A stretch of 64,000 nucleotides of DNA from Lycium barbarum (taxonomy: Eukaryota; Streptophyta; Magnoliopsida; Solanales; Solanaceae), in NCBI RefSeq assembly GCF_019175385.1, contig NC_083348.1, forward strand, positions 1,317,001 to 1,381,000, given 5' to 3'. Shown one piece after another: positions 22,503 to 35,641 of the stretch; within the stretch, counting starts at the first letter, position 1, and each line of letters starts with the position of its first letter. Position numbers and translations under genes: made by a program. The notes beneath the pieces are model-generated. The model was not told the origin of the DNA. It made no database searches and saw nothing but the letters and a program-made list of their open reading frames with translations.

Positions 22503-23545
22503 TCCCCTTGGCCTGAATTTTCTGGCAAAAATAATCTTGATTCCTTCACATAATCTTCATCACTGCTGCTTGACATGGTTAAAAGAAGATATGGTTGATA
22601 ATTTGAGTCTTGTGCATTAAAAGTGAGCACAAGTTGAAAGTGAACATGGGTTGAAATTGGCCCAACTGTTTAAAATAAGCAAGGGTTGAAAATTTGAGCT
22701 CATTCATTAAAAGTAAGCATGAGTTGAAAATTGGAGCTCATGCGTTAAAGTAAGCATGAGTTAAATTTTATTTTTATTTTTTTGAAAATATGTAGCAGCA
22801 ATATTGTTGAAAATATGATTGAAAATTGTCTCCACATGTAGTACTCCAGATATCTTTTTTTTTTTTTGGGACAAAAATCTTCATTATCGTTGTGTTGGTT
22901 GCAACTTGAAATGATCCACCTTGAACCTGCCTTCAACCTCGTACTTTTTATACCAAGCCAAGGGAGAAAGAAATTCTTCCAATTTTCCCTCGTTCAGGGT
23001 CGTCTTTCGACCAATATTAAAGAGATATCTTAACTGCTCTTTAATATGGGAGCGTTCACCCAATAAAATCATCTAATAAATACTATGATCACATTAAACT
23101 TTTAGCTATCTTTTTTTTTTCCGAGTGAGAGACGATATTTTGACTATTTCATACTTTATCTTACTTTTATGTAATACATACTATAAGTTACACCTAATTA
23201 GAGATTGCTCCAGAATAAGTGTTGGCTCTTTGTATACCCATTAATTACCCGCACCTTATTAGGAATGCTCACTTATCTTCTTCTTGTGACCATATTGTGG
23301 AACACATATAGAACATTTCAAGAAGATTCCACAACAAATTTCAAATGTAAAAATGCAAATCTATCGTCTTTACTTAGAGCAGAAAATAGCTAAGGCAATC
23401 AACACCAAAAATCCAAAATTACCACTAACAAATACATGAAGAACATGCATGTCAAAGAATCAAATAAGAAATCAATTGTATAGCAATAATTCTATAGTTA
23501 TGCAAGAATCCAACAAATTTTAAGAAAACAAATACACTGAAAACA
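22503..23545. other. AT-rich sequence with one unassigned frame
   Basis: A phrase on GCATGAGTTGAAAATT(G/T)GAGC is repeated three to four times at 22620-22760 with a period of 35-60 bp. A minus-strand frame at 22884-23072 is listed separately. Nothing else is identified. Confidence 0.4.
22884..23072 (-). CDS. Unrecognised 62-residue frame, possibly a gene fragment
   Basis: The frame starts MILLGERSHIKEQLRYLF and contains LEEFLSPLAWYKKYEVEGRF. Unlike most short frames here, it has mixed, protein-like composition rather than I/Y/F/K runs. I cannot name the family. It has no visible partner exons, and it could be a captured fragment or chance. Confidence 0.25.
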   Translation of the reverse strand: MILLGERSHIKEQLRYLFNIGRKTTLNEGKLEEFLSPLAWYKKYEVEGRFKVDHFKLQPTQR

Positions 23546-24450
23546 ATAAGTGTCACGACCCAACTGGGGCCATGACGGGCACCCGGAGTTAACACACCGA
23601 GCACCTCTAAACATACATCTCATAATCATTTCTGGGTGGACCATAAAGATAGCTCATGGATATCATAATCTATAAGGACATATATCACAACATAACGGGA
23701 CATCTCAATATAATCTTCAACAATTATGCCCATCATCACCAGTCGACAAGGCTATTAAAATGTTATACAATGATATGAACCTATAGGGTTATGAAACGTC
23801 TAACTGTACACACATGTCTATGAGCCTCTACATAGAATACAAGTGACCATAAAGACCAATACCAATAGACTGCAGCTCTGAAATAAGTGGAGTGCTCCTG
23901 AGACTCCGCTGATAAAACACCTACGGATCAAATCCGTCTATCTGTCTATCTGCAGGCATGAACGCAACGTCCACAAGAAAGGACGTCAGTACGAGCAATA
24001 TACTGAGTATGTAAGGCATGAATAACAACATAACAACAGGTAGGGAACATAACATGAAATAAAGAGATAACCTGTACATCTGAATGCCTCTTTTAGGCGG
24101 ATACCATGCATGCTTAGCCTTTTCACAAAAACATTTCTCATACATATATAACATAATAGTGCTACGGAACGCGCAGCCCGATCCATAAATATCTTATATC
24201 ATCATTATATACCCATATATCCCGCGTCCGGACATTCCATGTCCTGGACGATATCATAGTATACCAATTGATCAGGTGGTTATGCGTATATAACGCCGTA
24301 TCCCTTTTTCCATACCCCATATACATATAATGTACACGTATATAGTGTTGTCATCTTTTCTCATATCATATATACATATATAATATAAGTAGCATACATG
24401 AAAGCCCAAATAAAAGCTACTACTTTATCGGAGTGACGTAAGGTCAGTAA

Positions 24451-26823
24451 TGTTACACCTCGGAAAATTCCGGATTTGTTTCCTTATGAGTAGACTAATG
24501 TGAGCTTAAGATGAAAATTAAATCCTTAAGAGACTAAGGAGAGTATTAGATAGCTTAAAGTGCATACTATAAGATTTTGAATTCATAGGAATATTGTGAA
24601 ATTTAGTTTGTTGAAGGAAGTGAAATGTAAGTTGTGTTCGAAAAGGTTTTCGCTATAATTGAGCTAATATTTATTTGGTAATTTCTTGAGGGGATGCTAT
24701 AGGCCTGTTGTATGGTTAATGAAGTGTTGTATAAGTGCCAAGAAGGTTCCACAAGGATTGGAAGTCAAACGAATCAACGAGAGAAATTTTCGGATAACTG
24801 TGGGTTATACGACCACTTATACGGTCTGTATAAGGGGGTCCGCATAACATAACCCTTACATAGAGGGATATTTTCAGGGTGGTATTATACAGTCCACTTA
24901 TACGGACCGTATAATATTATATGGACCGTATAAGTGGTCCGTATAGGTCCATCAGGCAGATTTTTTTTTTTTTTGTATAAATAGATGACCCTTGTTCTTT
25001 TATTTCATTTCCCACATTTCCAAAAGTCTTGAGAGATCCAAACCCTTCTCCAAGCATATTCTACTCCAACCCAAGAGAAAACAAAGATCAAATAGCAAGA
25101 ATTGAAGTGCTCATGTGTTAGAAGGCTCACTAGGGTTAGTAGACTTCAAGATCTACTTGGGTATTGTTGCTAGGGTTTTGCACAAGTTGATATCTTGCTT
25201 CAAATCCCATTATTATGAGATAAAACGTTATTTTTCATGTTTATTTCATGTTATCAAGAATGCTTGGTTGTTGAACAACTTGGGTAGAAGAAGAAAGTAG
25301 AAAATGAGGTCTAAATGTAGTTTTTATGATGTTTTTGAGTAGTAAGCTAACTTAAGTTATGATTCTTAGTATAATATGGATATAATCTTGTTATGGAAGT
25401 TAATAATGGTGATGAGGAAGCATAGTATGAAATTATGAAATGGGTTGGTATGAAGCTGTTAGTATAAGTTGAATAATGAGGATGAATTTTGAAGACTTAA
25501 TGGAATGTGAGTACTTGATTATGATATTATGGATGTTATTATGGTTATTTGGGAATTATTTGTAATATGATGGAAGTTGATGAAATAGGGGAAATGTTTC
25601 CCAATTTTCGTTAGATCATGAATTATTCTAGTTTGAATCTAAGAGTATCATTAAGGCTTAAACATAGTATGAATCCTTCTAAATGTAGATTTCTCGAGCT
25701 CGACGGTGAACGTTAAGTAGTTAATAAGACCACGAGGTATGTAAGGCTAACCCTTCTTTCATCAAGGAATGATTCCTTTGCTATATACCTTCTCATGGGT
25801 TCCATAATGTCTTTCAAATGACTCCACCCCTAGAATTCCTAAAGCTCATGATTCTCGATATTTTCACGATGTTATTGGCTCTCTTATATGATAGTTGATC
25901 CTTTAAAGAAGGATGTAACGAAAACGATGATGATGATGTCGATAATACTTATGGACTCTTATATATACGTGTATAAGTATGTATGGCTATTAAGAACACC
26001 GAGCTTATATGGCCGGGTATGATATCTATCGCGCGCGCACCACTGCAGTTGGGTACGGATGACACTGAGCCTTGGTAGGGCCAGGTACGTATAACATCGA
26101 GCCTTGTCATGGCCTGGTATGTGAGACACCGAACCTTCATGGTCGGGTATGGTACTAATTTATATAAGTAAGCATTAGAAATGGAAGGTTCCTATTAGAA
26201 AAGGGACAAGTAAACAGGATGGTTGCCATTAGAGGTACAAATGGCTCTATTACCTCATGACTCCAATCTTATGTTATTTCTTATGCTTCTACTATGATGT
26301 TGATTATGCTTTACATACTCAGTACATTATTCGTATTGACGGCCTTTTGTTTGTGGACGCTACGTCATGCCCGCAGGTGGACAGAGAGACAGACTTGATC
26401 CATAGACCACTTGTTCAGGGACTGTATAGAAGAGCTCCATATGATCCGGAGCTACAGCTGTTGGTATTATTCTTTTGTGTACATACATATGGGCATGGCA
26501 GGGTCCTGTCCTGTCTATATGATTTTACAGACTCTCTTTAGAGGCTCGTAGACAGTTGTGTATAGCTAGATGTCCTTTAGCCTTGTCGGCTCATATTTTG
26601 TATATTATTTTGTTAGCCTTGTTGGCTTGTGTATATGGATATGGGCATTGTTGTTGATGATGATATAAATATGTCGTTGCCCAATGAGATTGGTATTATT
26701 GATGTATAGAAATCACGAGTAGGCCATGTGGCCCACCTAGATATGAATATGAATGTACGATAAGAGGTGCCCGGGTGGGTTAGCACCGAGCGCCCGTCAT
26801 GGCCCTCTGGTTGGGTCGTGACA
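24451..26823 (+). mobile_element. Solo LTR of a related gypsy element (2.4 kb)
   Basis: It starts TGTTACACCTCGG and ends GGTTGGGTCGTGACA, typical LTR TG...CA ends. Flanking 5-mers are AGTAA (24446-24450) and TGTAA (26824-26828); the intact sister LTR has GGTAA at this site, near 33630-33634. It therefore inserted inside the 3' LTR, and its internal region was later lost by LTR-LTR recombination. It has a TATA box TATAAATA at 24976-24983 downstream of a cluster of TATACGGACCGTATA palindromes. A short tandem array lies near 26000-26150. Confidence 0.88.
24806..24955 (+). promoter_or_regulatory. Palindromic repeat cluster before the LTR TATA box
   Basis: About seven copies of half-sites of the type TTATACGGNCCGTATAA occur in both orientations, for example TTATACGGACCGTATAA near 24898 and GGACCGTATAAGTGGTCC near 24923. 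The TATA box is 20-30 bp downstream. Dense dyads in this place look like protein-binding sites or a hairpin-forming LTR element. That function is an inference. Confidence 0.45.
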
Positions 26824-29800
26824 TGTAACCTCCAATTTATATTATGGAGCAATCATCATCGCTACACCTCACCTTGAAGGAACAATTATCATAACATGAG
26901 ATCAACAACAATGAATAAAATCAAGAAATTCATGAAATAAACTCAATAATCTCATAATAGCATCAAGACTGTAAACTTTGGAATCTCTAGAAATGGGATC
27001 ATCATCATTATCATTATCATCATAGGAAACATCTATCTTTAGCAATATCAGAACTTTGAGAATCATGAACTTCTAGCTTTTTGGGGATAAGGATATTATG
27101 GAAAACATGTATGGGTTCATAAGAAAAGAATCATGCCTTTAGAAAGAAAGGGTCTAGCCTTAAAATATCTCAAGTCGCCCAAGCAATCCAACAATCAGGC
27201 TAATTAAAACTAGCATGCCACTCCTACAACAAGGAATACACATATAAACTTAGATGGTGCTACTATATCATGTATATCAACGACAACTCGATTCTAGAGT
27301 AAAACGGGAAGCATTTCCCCTTACTCTCCAATCACCTCAACATATACAACAACCCACAATAACAACAACAAACTTACAAAGGCCCTTAAATACTCCTTTT
27401 ACTGCTCTTACAAAAAAGTATACATCAAACAACCCAAAGTGTATCAATATACAATAACAATATACATTTCCTTTCTTCCCAATCAAGGAGCATAATCTCA
27501 TCAACACACCAACAACATTAAATACCATCCATATACATGGAAATTAGATCAACAAAACAGCCACAACATGCTCAAAACGGTCCATAAACTCAACGACTAC
27601 AACACAACACTTTATAACCTTCCCTCCATAATTATTTTCACTTTTAAGACTTGCTAAACCTTCAAATCAACTCAACATAAGAGATAGGATGAAGAACATA
27701 AATTATACTAGAAGAAAGTTAGCCACACCAACTTTCTTCAAGACCAAACTCACCACAACACCAAGTAGAAGCAAGAACAATCACTTTTTATGAACTAGTT
27801 TGGTGTAATCTTGTTGAATTATTGATCTAAGGGGCTATAAGTGTTTAAGAAAATGGATGTGTCTAGAACTCAAAAGAAGTGTAAATGACGGGAAAAAAAG
27901 GGAATAATATGGTATTTATACCCTTTGAAAGTTGGTTCCACCGACTTTCCAAGTGGGGCCCGCGGGGCCATTTGGCAACTTATCTTGAAATGCCCATAAC
28001 TCCCTACTCCGATGTCGTATCGATGAACGGTTTGTTGAGTTGGAAAATACACTCAACAAACGTCATTTTAGGCTCTTGAAACACCTCAAAACTCCTGATA
28101 TACTAGGAGATATACTTCTCTAAAGTTGACCCAGAATTTCTGTCCAAAATTCTGCCAAATTTTCGACAAACTTATTTTCTTCGATTTGCTTGGTCCCGAA
28201 ATCTTCCAAAACTTTCCATACATGATATTTATCATTAATTATACTTGGTAAGGGTCATTTCCTTTGGTTCCAATGTTGTCCTTCCCGATTACGACTTACG
28301 AGATCATAATTCATCCTTTACTTCATTGTTACATACTTCCCATGGCTTATACGTTTCAAAACTTCACGGGGCATCTCTGATACTCCATTAATACGGTGAA
28401 ATACATGGCGTACTCATGCTATGAAATGTGTGAGGTGTAACATCCTTCCCCTTAGAAACATTCGTCCTCGAATGTTGTAGCTTGCGCACTTACGAGGCTA
28501 TCATTAATTTCGTGAAATGGTTGTCCTCCTTTAGTTCCTGATCCCTATGCTCTTATACTATGGGCTCATCAGTATTTTTTCATATCTCCCAATTCTTTGT
28601 CGAACTCATTCATTAGTTCCATATCCTCATGTTCTTATGTATGTACCTAGTGGTCAGCTGATATCTAGTTACCGTCTTGGGACCTGTTGCCATTAAGGTG
28701 GTGTTAACTCATGATTGCTATGGCTCCCTGCCAATCTGTGGGTACTCTTAATTTTTGTACTCTTTTTCCTTTCTCCTTATCTCTATACTAGTAGACAAAC
28801 TCTCTTGTTCACATATGGCACCTTTCCTTGCTGGCTTCACTGGTGCTATTTTAGATCATCCCTTTTTGTACTAGTCGACTTTATATACATGCCATATCAT
28901 CTCCTTTTAATTCCTTGGTCGGACTCTTTAATTCCTTACAATATCATCATAGTTCCACCTATGGTAGCACCCAGATGATTTGCAATAGTATTACCTTGCT
29001 AGTGATTTATTATTCTCAGTGATTATTTTATGTCAGATTGTCCCTTACACTTATCCCTGGTCACATGCGGCATTTCTTACTCCTTCTGTTACCCCTTGGA
29101 GTACTTTACTGCATATCTAAATGTACTTAAAATTTCTTCCGCGCGAGTGATTCGAGTCATAGTCCGGTATACAACGTATCGCGTTGCCGAAACTTATTCT
29201 CTTTGATTCGCTAAACCTTCATCATTTTTTCATGCCTCCTATTTCACATTTGTCTCATAATATACTTGCATTTAGTCCATTCTCACTTTTCTTTAGCGCA
29301 TTCTTGATATATTGGTTCATCTTGAATTTTGGCTCCTTCAAGCCAGTACATTTCCCTCTTTTAAACATGGGAATATTATAGTTCATCTTAGAACTGATTT
29401 GTTCTTCCCCTCTTTTAAAGGATGTTCTCATATACCAGTAACCTTCGAGTATTAACCGTCTTGATAGTCATCTGGCCGACCTTAGCGATCCTTCAACTCC
29501 TCTATTCCATATAATGCCGAAGTTCTTTTCATCGCATGGTTTAACTTATTTCCTTTTTGATAGTTAATTTCTTGTATCAAATCAAAATGCTTATACATAT
29601 CGGGTACAATTCAGATGCCTTCTTTATTGTCTTGTCGCTTATACCTTTCATGACTAGTAGTCCCCTAGGCTAATTAATTAATGGGGACATCGGAATTCAT
29701 TAGGCCCCTTATGGATTGTCCGACTACACCACGCTCCTTTAGCCCTAGTCTTTCTCCACGACTATTTTCTTAATATCCTTGAAATTCTCCTTGCTCTATA

Positions 29801-30074
29801 GGTTCCAAATTCTGATTTATGTCTATACTATACCATTAAAAGTTGATACTCCACACCATCCATTCCCACGACTCATTCTTTCATTCGCTTAGCTCATTTT
29901 TCCCCGTAATTCTTCTTAACTACTTATTCGCATCACAACCATGCATCATAGTCCTTCTAGTGTTCTGTCGGTTCTTGTTCTTATCATGAAATCCTCACAA
30001 AGTACACCCTTTCCTTTCTTCTTTGATCGAGTCTTCGTACTCATTTATGATACCACAACTTGTACACACACACA

Positions 30075-30077
<3 letters not shown>

Positions 30078-30131
<54 letters not shown>
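30078..30131. repeat. (TA)n microsatellite
   Basis: About 27 TA units. It produces false frames of alternating I and Y on both strands. Confidence 0.95.
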
Positions 30132-30134
<3 letters not shown>

Positions 30135-32717
30135 ATTTTCTCAGTTTTCTTCATGAACGCATCTTTGCATTTTTCACATAACCACTGTCTTAGGTATCTT
30201 TCACACAACCATTGTCTTATAATTTCAATTTGTTTTCCTTTGGGAAAGCCTATTGACTCATTAACCTTCTCCCTATTGTCGGTGGCCACATAATTCCCTT
30301 TAACTATTTCATTGGCACCTCCTCCTTCCTTTAGTCCTCATAGTTTCTTTTGTTTTCTTTTACTCGTGAAACGCTTGTTTCCATTAGTCGTCCTTTACTC
30401 TTAGGTTAGGAAACTTTGGAGTGTTTCGTTACGAGTGTGAATCCCTTTTGACGCTGAAAATATCTTCTTGGGTTACTTTCTTCCCTTAAATAGGCGTACC
30501 AATCATGGTTTCACATCCATTCTCCTGGTTAAATCTCAGTAGTTTAAAATTTCCTCGTCGCTCTCATAAAACCTGTTTATTTCTTTTCAAGGATGCACCT
30601 TTGTCCATTAGGTACAACTTTCTTGGTTTTGGTTATGAAGACGTATAGGTTGGTTCCGGGGTCCTCACGTTCATCCTTTGTCACGTACAACATTACTCTA
30701 TATCCCGTTGATTTATTTAAATTTGATCCTATCGTCTGCTTTCCTACTTTCATCCTAACCTTTTTCTCAAATATCTATTACCTGACCCTCAATGGGTATA
30801 CGTTTTCCTTGTCCAAGTTTCTCTCCCCTTCATGATATCATAACCTTCTTTTTCCAAACACTCTTGCTTATATATTTGGTCACGTTACCGCTATCTGACT
30901 TTAATTCTCGAGAAAACCCAGTCCCGATTCTCTCTGTAGCACTTCCTACCTAAATTTTGACATACAGCACAATCAATACTTTTAACATGTCGTAAAATCA
31001 ATCATACGGGCATTATGTCATAAGGGTATTCATAGTACTCGATGTAGCCACTCGTGACTTATCTTTTTATCTCTTTTCAACACCTTTTCTTGCGAGATAT
31101 CCCATTGCCATTTGATTTGTCCTGAATCTGTGGCTTTAATACATCTCCCCTCTCTTTTTGCCCAGCTAGCCAGACTCATACCTTGCGATCATTTCAAAAT
31201 TCTAATTATAAAGCTCATATGCTCCTAATTTCCCTCGGGCTATTCTGGTTTCTCATATTCTTTTTCATATGTCTAAATCTGTAGGTCTTCCTAGCATATC
31301 TTTCTACGTCCTAACTGTAAATCCCGGCGATATAACTTTACTCAAAAATCTTTACTCGTACTTGTACCCTGTCTCTTTGTCTAAGATAATCAACCTCGCA
31401 TCCTTTACTTTTCTGTAGTAGCCGAATCGATCCTTGCGATATTTTATCTTCACTTGTACACTTACTCTCTTCTCTCCTTACACATAAACCTACATCGCAC
31501 CTAATTTCTCTATCGTCAAATAACCTTCACAGCAACCGTCTGAAAAAAATTGTGGTGCAGCCTTCTCATAAGAATTAGCTAGAAATACACCACATATTCC
31601 TAAGGGTGATACAATCTCTACTTCCTTCGTCGGCCAAGCAACATCACATTTAGAAGTTATATAAGCAATCCAGAAGACAATCATCATTGCAATCCAACTT
31701 ACCTAACCATTTCTCATTCTTGAGTTCAAGGTCATCATTAATACCCGAAGTAACTCGGCCATAATGATTCTCAGAATGGTACCAACTATCAAATACTCAG
31801 AATCCCCTTGAAGTTGAATGACTGGTGACTTCTGAACCCCAATGTAAACCCATATCATATAGGAAAGTCTGATAAAATGAGTTTGTGTGCCTGTCATCAA
31901 CCCGTCCTGATCTTATGTATTTATATATAAACTTCTAGAGTAAAACTTTCCCCTATTCATTAACTTCCTTTCCCATATCAATATCTTTTCGTTATCTCCT
32001 ACTCACCAATCTATAAATCGTAATATTGCATTTGAATTCTTAGGGTCATCTTTCCCTATATCTTCAATAAATCTCAATTCTCCGAAATCTCGAACGCAAC
32101 TCATTCCAGTTCCTTTAATTAATAATTATTTTCCCCTCCAAGGTTCTTCCCTTAAATTAAATTAAAATCATTCTAAAACTTCTCTTTGAAAGCGTCTCAT
32201 AATGGTTCATTCAATCATGACTTACCAAATATACGATTGTCACATTTTCTCTTCATTCTTTCTCTATAGCATAGACATTCAAAAAATTCAATTTGTAAAA
32301 ATTTCAGCAGAGTTTCCTCTATACTTCTTACTGCCTCATTCCTGCACATAGCCTAGAAAACACATCCAATGCCTCACAGGGTGATCACAAATACCCGTAA
32401 CATCTAGTTCAAGTTCTTATATCAAAGTCTATCAATATCAATAAGGTAGGAAACCTACCTTTCTGAGTATCAACTTCAATTCTCATCAATTACCTCATAG
32501 CGGCATAATCAACTATTTATCCATAATCAAAACATTTAGGGTTGGAATCAGGGACATCACATCCTATAATTTATCTCAACGGCACGATCTAAGATGAGAA
32601 ACAAGGGTCAATGGTTCGTAAATGCCCTGCAGCCTTTTATTTATATGTGTGGCGCGCTTCACACTCATAAACAAGACTCTACTGGACACGGCTCGTAGAC
32701 ATACTCTAGGACGAACT

Positions 32718-32729
32718 GCTCTGATACCA
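32718..32729 (-). promoter_or_regulatory. Primer-binding site, initiator methionine tRNA type
   Basis: The minus strand reads TGGTATCAGAGC four bases after the 5' LTR end (32734). This is the standard site in plant LTR elements primed by initiator tRNA-Met. It fixes the element orientation as minus. Confidence 0.9.
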
Positions 32730-32733
32730 CTTT

Positions 32734-35252
32734 TGTTACGAGCCAACCAGGGGCCATGATCAGCACCCGGAGCTAACACATCGAGCACCTCTAAACATAC
32801 ATCTCATAATCATTTCTGGGTAGACCATAAAGACAGCTCATGGATATCATAATCTATAAGGACATATATCACAACATAACGACACTTCTCTATATAATCT
32901 TCAACAATTATGCCCATTATCACCAGCCAACAAGGCTATTAAAATGTTATACAACGATATGAACCGGTAGGGTTATGAAACGTCTAACTGTACACACATG
33001 TCTATGAGCCTCTACATAGAATACAAGTGACCATAAAGACCAATACCAATAGACTGCAGCTCCGAAGTAAGTGGATTGCTCCTGAGACTCCGCTGATAAA
33101 GCATCTACGGATCAGATCCGTCTATCTGTCTACCTGCAGGCATGAACGCAGCGTCTATAAAAAAGGACGTCAGTACGAGCAATGTACTGAGTATGTAAGG
33201 CATGAATAGCAATATAACAAGAGGTAGGGAACATAGCATGAAATAAAGAGATAACCTGTACATCTAAATGCCTCTTATAGGCGGATACCATGCATGCTTA
33301 GCCTTTTCACAAAAACATTTCTCATACATATATAACATAGTAGTGCTGCGGAACATGCAGCCCGATCCATAAATATATTATATCATCATTATATACCCAT
33401 ATATCCCGCGTCCGGGCATTCCGTGTCCGGAACGATATCATAGTATACCAACTGATCAGGTGGTTATGCGTATACAGTCGTATCCCTTTTTCCATACCCC
33501 ATATACATATAATATACACGTATATAATGTTGTCATCTTTTCTCATATCATATATACATATATAATATAAGTAGCATGCATGAGAGCCCAAATAAAAGCT
33601 AATACTTTATCGGAGTGACGTAAGGTCGGTAACCTCCGATTTATATTATGGAGCAATCATCATCGCTATACCTCACCTTGAAGGAACAATTATCATAAGG
33701 TGAGATCAACAACAATGAATAAAATCAAGAAATTCATGAAATAAACTCAATAATCTCATAATAGCATCAAGGCTGTAAACTTTGGAATCTCTAGAAATGG
33801 GATCATCATCATCATCATCATCATCATTATCATCATAGGAAACATCTATCTTTAGCAATATCAGAACTTTAAGAATCATGAACTTCTAGCTTTTTGGGAA
33901 TAAGGCTATTATGGAAAACATGTATGGGTTCATAAGAAAAGAATCATGCCTTTAGAAAGAAAGGGACTAACCTTAACATACCTCAAGTCGCCCAAGAAAT
34001 CCAACAATCGGGCTAATTAAAACTAGCACGCCATTCCTATAACAAGGAATACACATATAAACTTAGATGGTGCTACTAAATCACGTATATCAATGACAAC
34101 TTGATTCTAGAGTAAAACGGGCAGCATTTCCCCTTACTCTCCAATCACCTCAACTACAACAACCCACAATAACAACAAAAAACTTACAAAAGTCCTTAAA
34201 TACTCCTTTTACTGCTCTTACAAAAAAGTATACATCAAACAACCCAAAGTGTATCAATATATAATAACAATATACACTTTTTTTCTTTCCAATCAAGGAG
34301 CATAATCTCATCAACACACCAACAACATTAGATACCATCCATATACATGGAAATTAGCTCAAAAACACAGCCACAACATGCTCAAAACAATCCATAAACT
34401 CAACGACTACAACACAATACTTTATGACCTTCCCACCATAACTATTTTCACTTTTAAGACTTGTTAAACCTTCAAATCAACTCAACATAAGAGATAGGAT
34501 GAAGAACATACCTTATACTTGAATAAATTTAGCCACACCAACTTTCTTCAAGTCCAAACTCACCACAACATCAAGTAGAAGCAAGAACAATCACTTTTCA
34601 TGAACTAGTTTGGTGTAATCTTGTTCAATTCTTAATCTAAGGGGCTATAAGTGTTTAAGAGAAGTGTATGGATGTGTCTAGAACTCAAAAGAAGTGTAAA
34701 TGATGAAAAAAGGGGAATAATAGGGTATTTATACCCTTTGAAAGTCGGTTCCACCGACTTTCCAAGTGGGGCCCGCAGGGCCATTTAGCAAATTATCTTG
34801 AAATGCTCATAACTCCCTACTCCGATGTTGTATCGACGAACGGTTTATTGCGTTGGAAACTACACTTGACGAACTTCATTTTAGGCTCTTGAAACACCTC
34901 AAAACTCCTGATATACTAAGAAATATACTTCTCTAAAGTTGACCCAGAATTTCTGCCAAATTTTTCAAATTTTCGACAAACTTATTTTCTTCGATTTGCT
35001 TGGTCCCGGAATCTTCCAAAACTTTACATACATGATATTTATCATTAATTATACTTGATAAGGGTCATTTCCTTTGGTTCCAAGGTTGTCCTTTCCGATT
35101 ACGACTTGCAAGATCATAATTCATCTTTTACTTCATTGTTACGTACTTCCCATAGCTTGTACCTTTCAAAACTTCACGGGACGTCTCCGATACTCCATTA
35201 ATACGGTGAAATATGTGGCGTACTCATGCTTTGAAAAGTGCGAGGTGTACCA
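32734..35252 (-). repeat. 5' LTR of the large derivative
   Basis: It matches the two parts of the 3' LTR. On the + strand it starts TGTTACGAGCC and ends CGAGGTGTACCA. A TATA box in the palindrome GGGTATTTATACCC lies near 34722-34737. A CAT repeat (about eight units) lies near 33804-33830, longer than in the 3' LTR. The two LTRs differ at many single sites, so the insertion is old. Confidence 0.88.
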
Positions 35253-35257
35253 ATAAA

Positions 35258-35641
35258 GGTAAAGAAAACCATGATGAATCAAAGGAAAAAAAGAAAAGAA
35301 AAAATAGAAAATAATAGATTAATTTTGGGGAAACAATTACACGAAGATATTCCCAAAATAGTAGCACGGCTTATTGTCGCTATGTCCATATGCTATCAAG
35401 TTGATCTACCATTAGTGGAGGAACTAGTTTTGAAGCACTAACCATAAGTCTAAGAAAAAAAGAAAAAGGTGGAAATTCAAAAGTAGAATTGACAATGGAT
35501 TAGTGTAAACCAGTTGGCATACGTGGTAGAAAAAGCTGCACAACAATGAACGTTTTTTACCAAATTACCCCTTAAAGAGTTTACAGTTTCGTGAGTACAA
35601 TTTTTATTTCTTTCTGTACATTTGATAAAGCAGCGTTGGTA
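35258..35641. other. Intergenic, A-rich, nothing identified
   Basis: No element ends or coding recognised. The stretch joins the large derivative to the next foldback element. Confidence 0.4.

Larger units (their letters stand above)
23551..28442 (-). repeat. 3' LTR of the large derivative, split by a solo LTR
   Basis: The LTR is in two parts, 23551-24450 and 26824-28442, separated by the solo LTR 24451-26823. It starts on the + strand TGTCACGACCCAAC and ends GAGGTGTAACA. The left part includes a (T)ACTGAGTATGTAAGG block near 24001. A minus-strand TATA box, GGGTATAAATACC, lies at about 27910-27922. Confidence 0.88.
28443..32733 (-). other. Internal region of the large derivative, no coding seen
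   Basis: Between polypurine tract (TCCTTCCCCTTAG on the + strand) and primer-binding site there is 4.3 kb with no frame over about 90 codons and no gag, protease, RT, RNase H or integrase motif that I could read in any frame. The + strand is markedly pyrimidine-rich. A (TA)n tract lies at 30078-30131. Just inside the polypurine tract is CATTCGAGGACGAATG on the minus strand, a phrase that in related elements lies near the end of pol. Confidence 0.6.
23551..35252 (-). mobile_element. Large non-autonomous Ty3/gypsy derivative with 2.5-kb LTRs
   Basis: Two LTRs (23551-28442 including an insertion, and 32734-35252) flank 4.3 kb of internal sequence. A primer-binding site GCTCTGATACCA (complement TGGTATCAGAGC, initiator Met tRNA type) lies at 32718-32729 and a polypurine tract at 28443-28455, so the orientation is minus. 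Flanking 5-mers ATAAG (23546-23550) and ATAAA (35253-35257) fit a diverged target duplication. After removing the insertion the LTRs are 2514 and 2519 bp. No gag or pol motif is seen in the internal region, so it fits a large retrotransposon derivative. The LTR ends are of the type found in Solanaceae Tekay/Del-like elements. Confidence 0.85.

Noticed and set aside
26257..26541. 94-residue + frame with a plausible composition
   Set aside because: It spans the conserved LTR block of the solo LTR; conservation in the other LTRs is in DNA and does not keep this frame.
30041..30293. Frames with long I-Y repeats on both strands
   Set aside because: They come from the (TA)n tract. The same holds for frames at 46296-46709.
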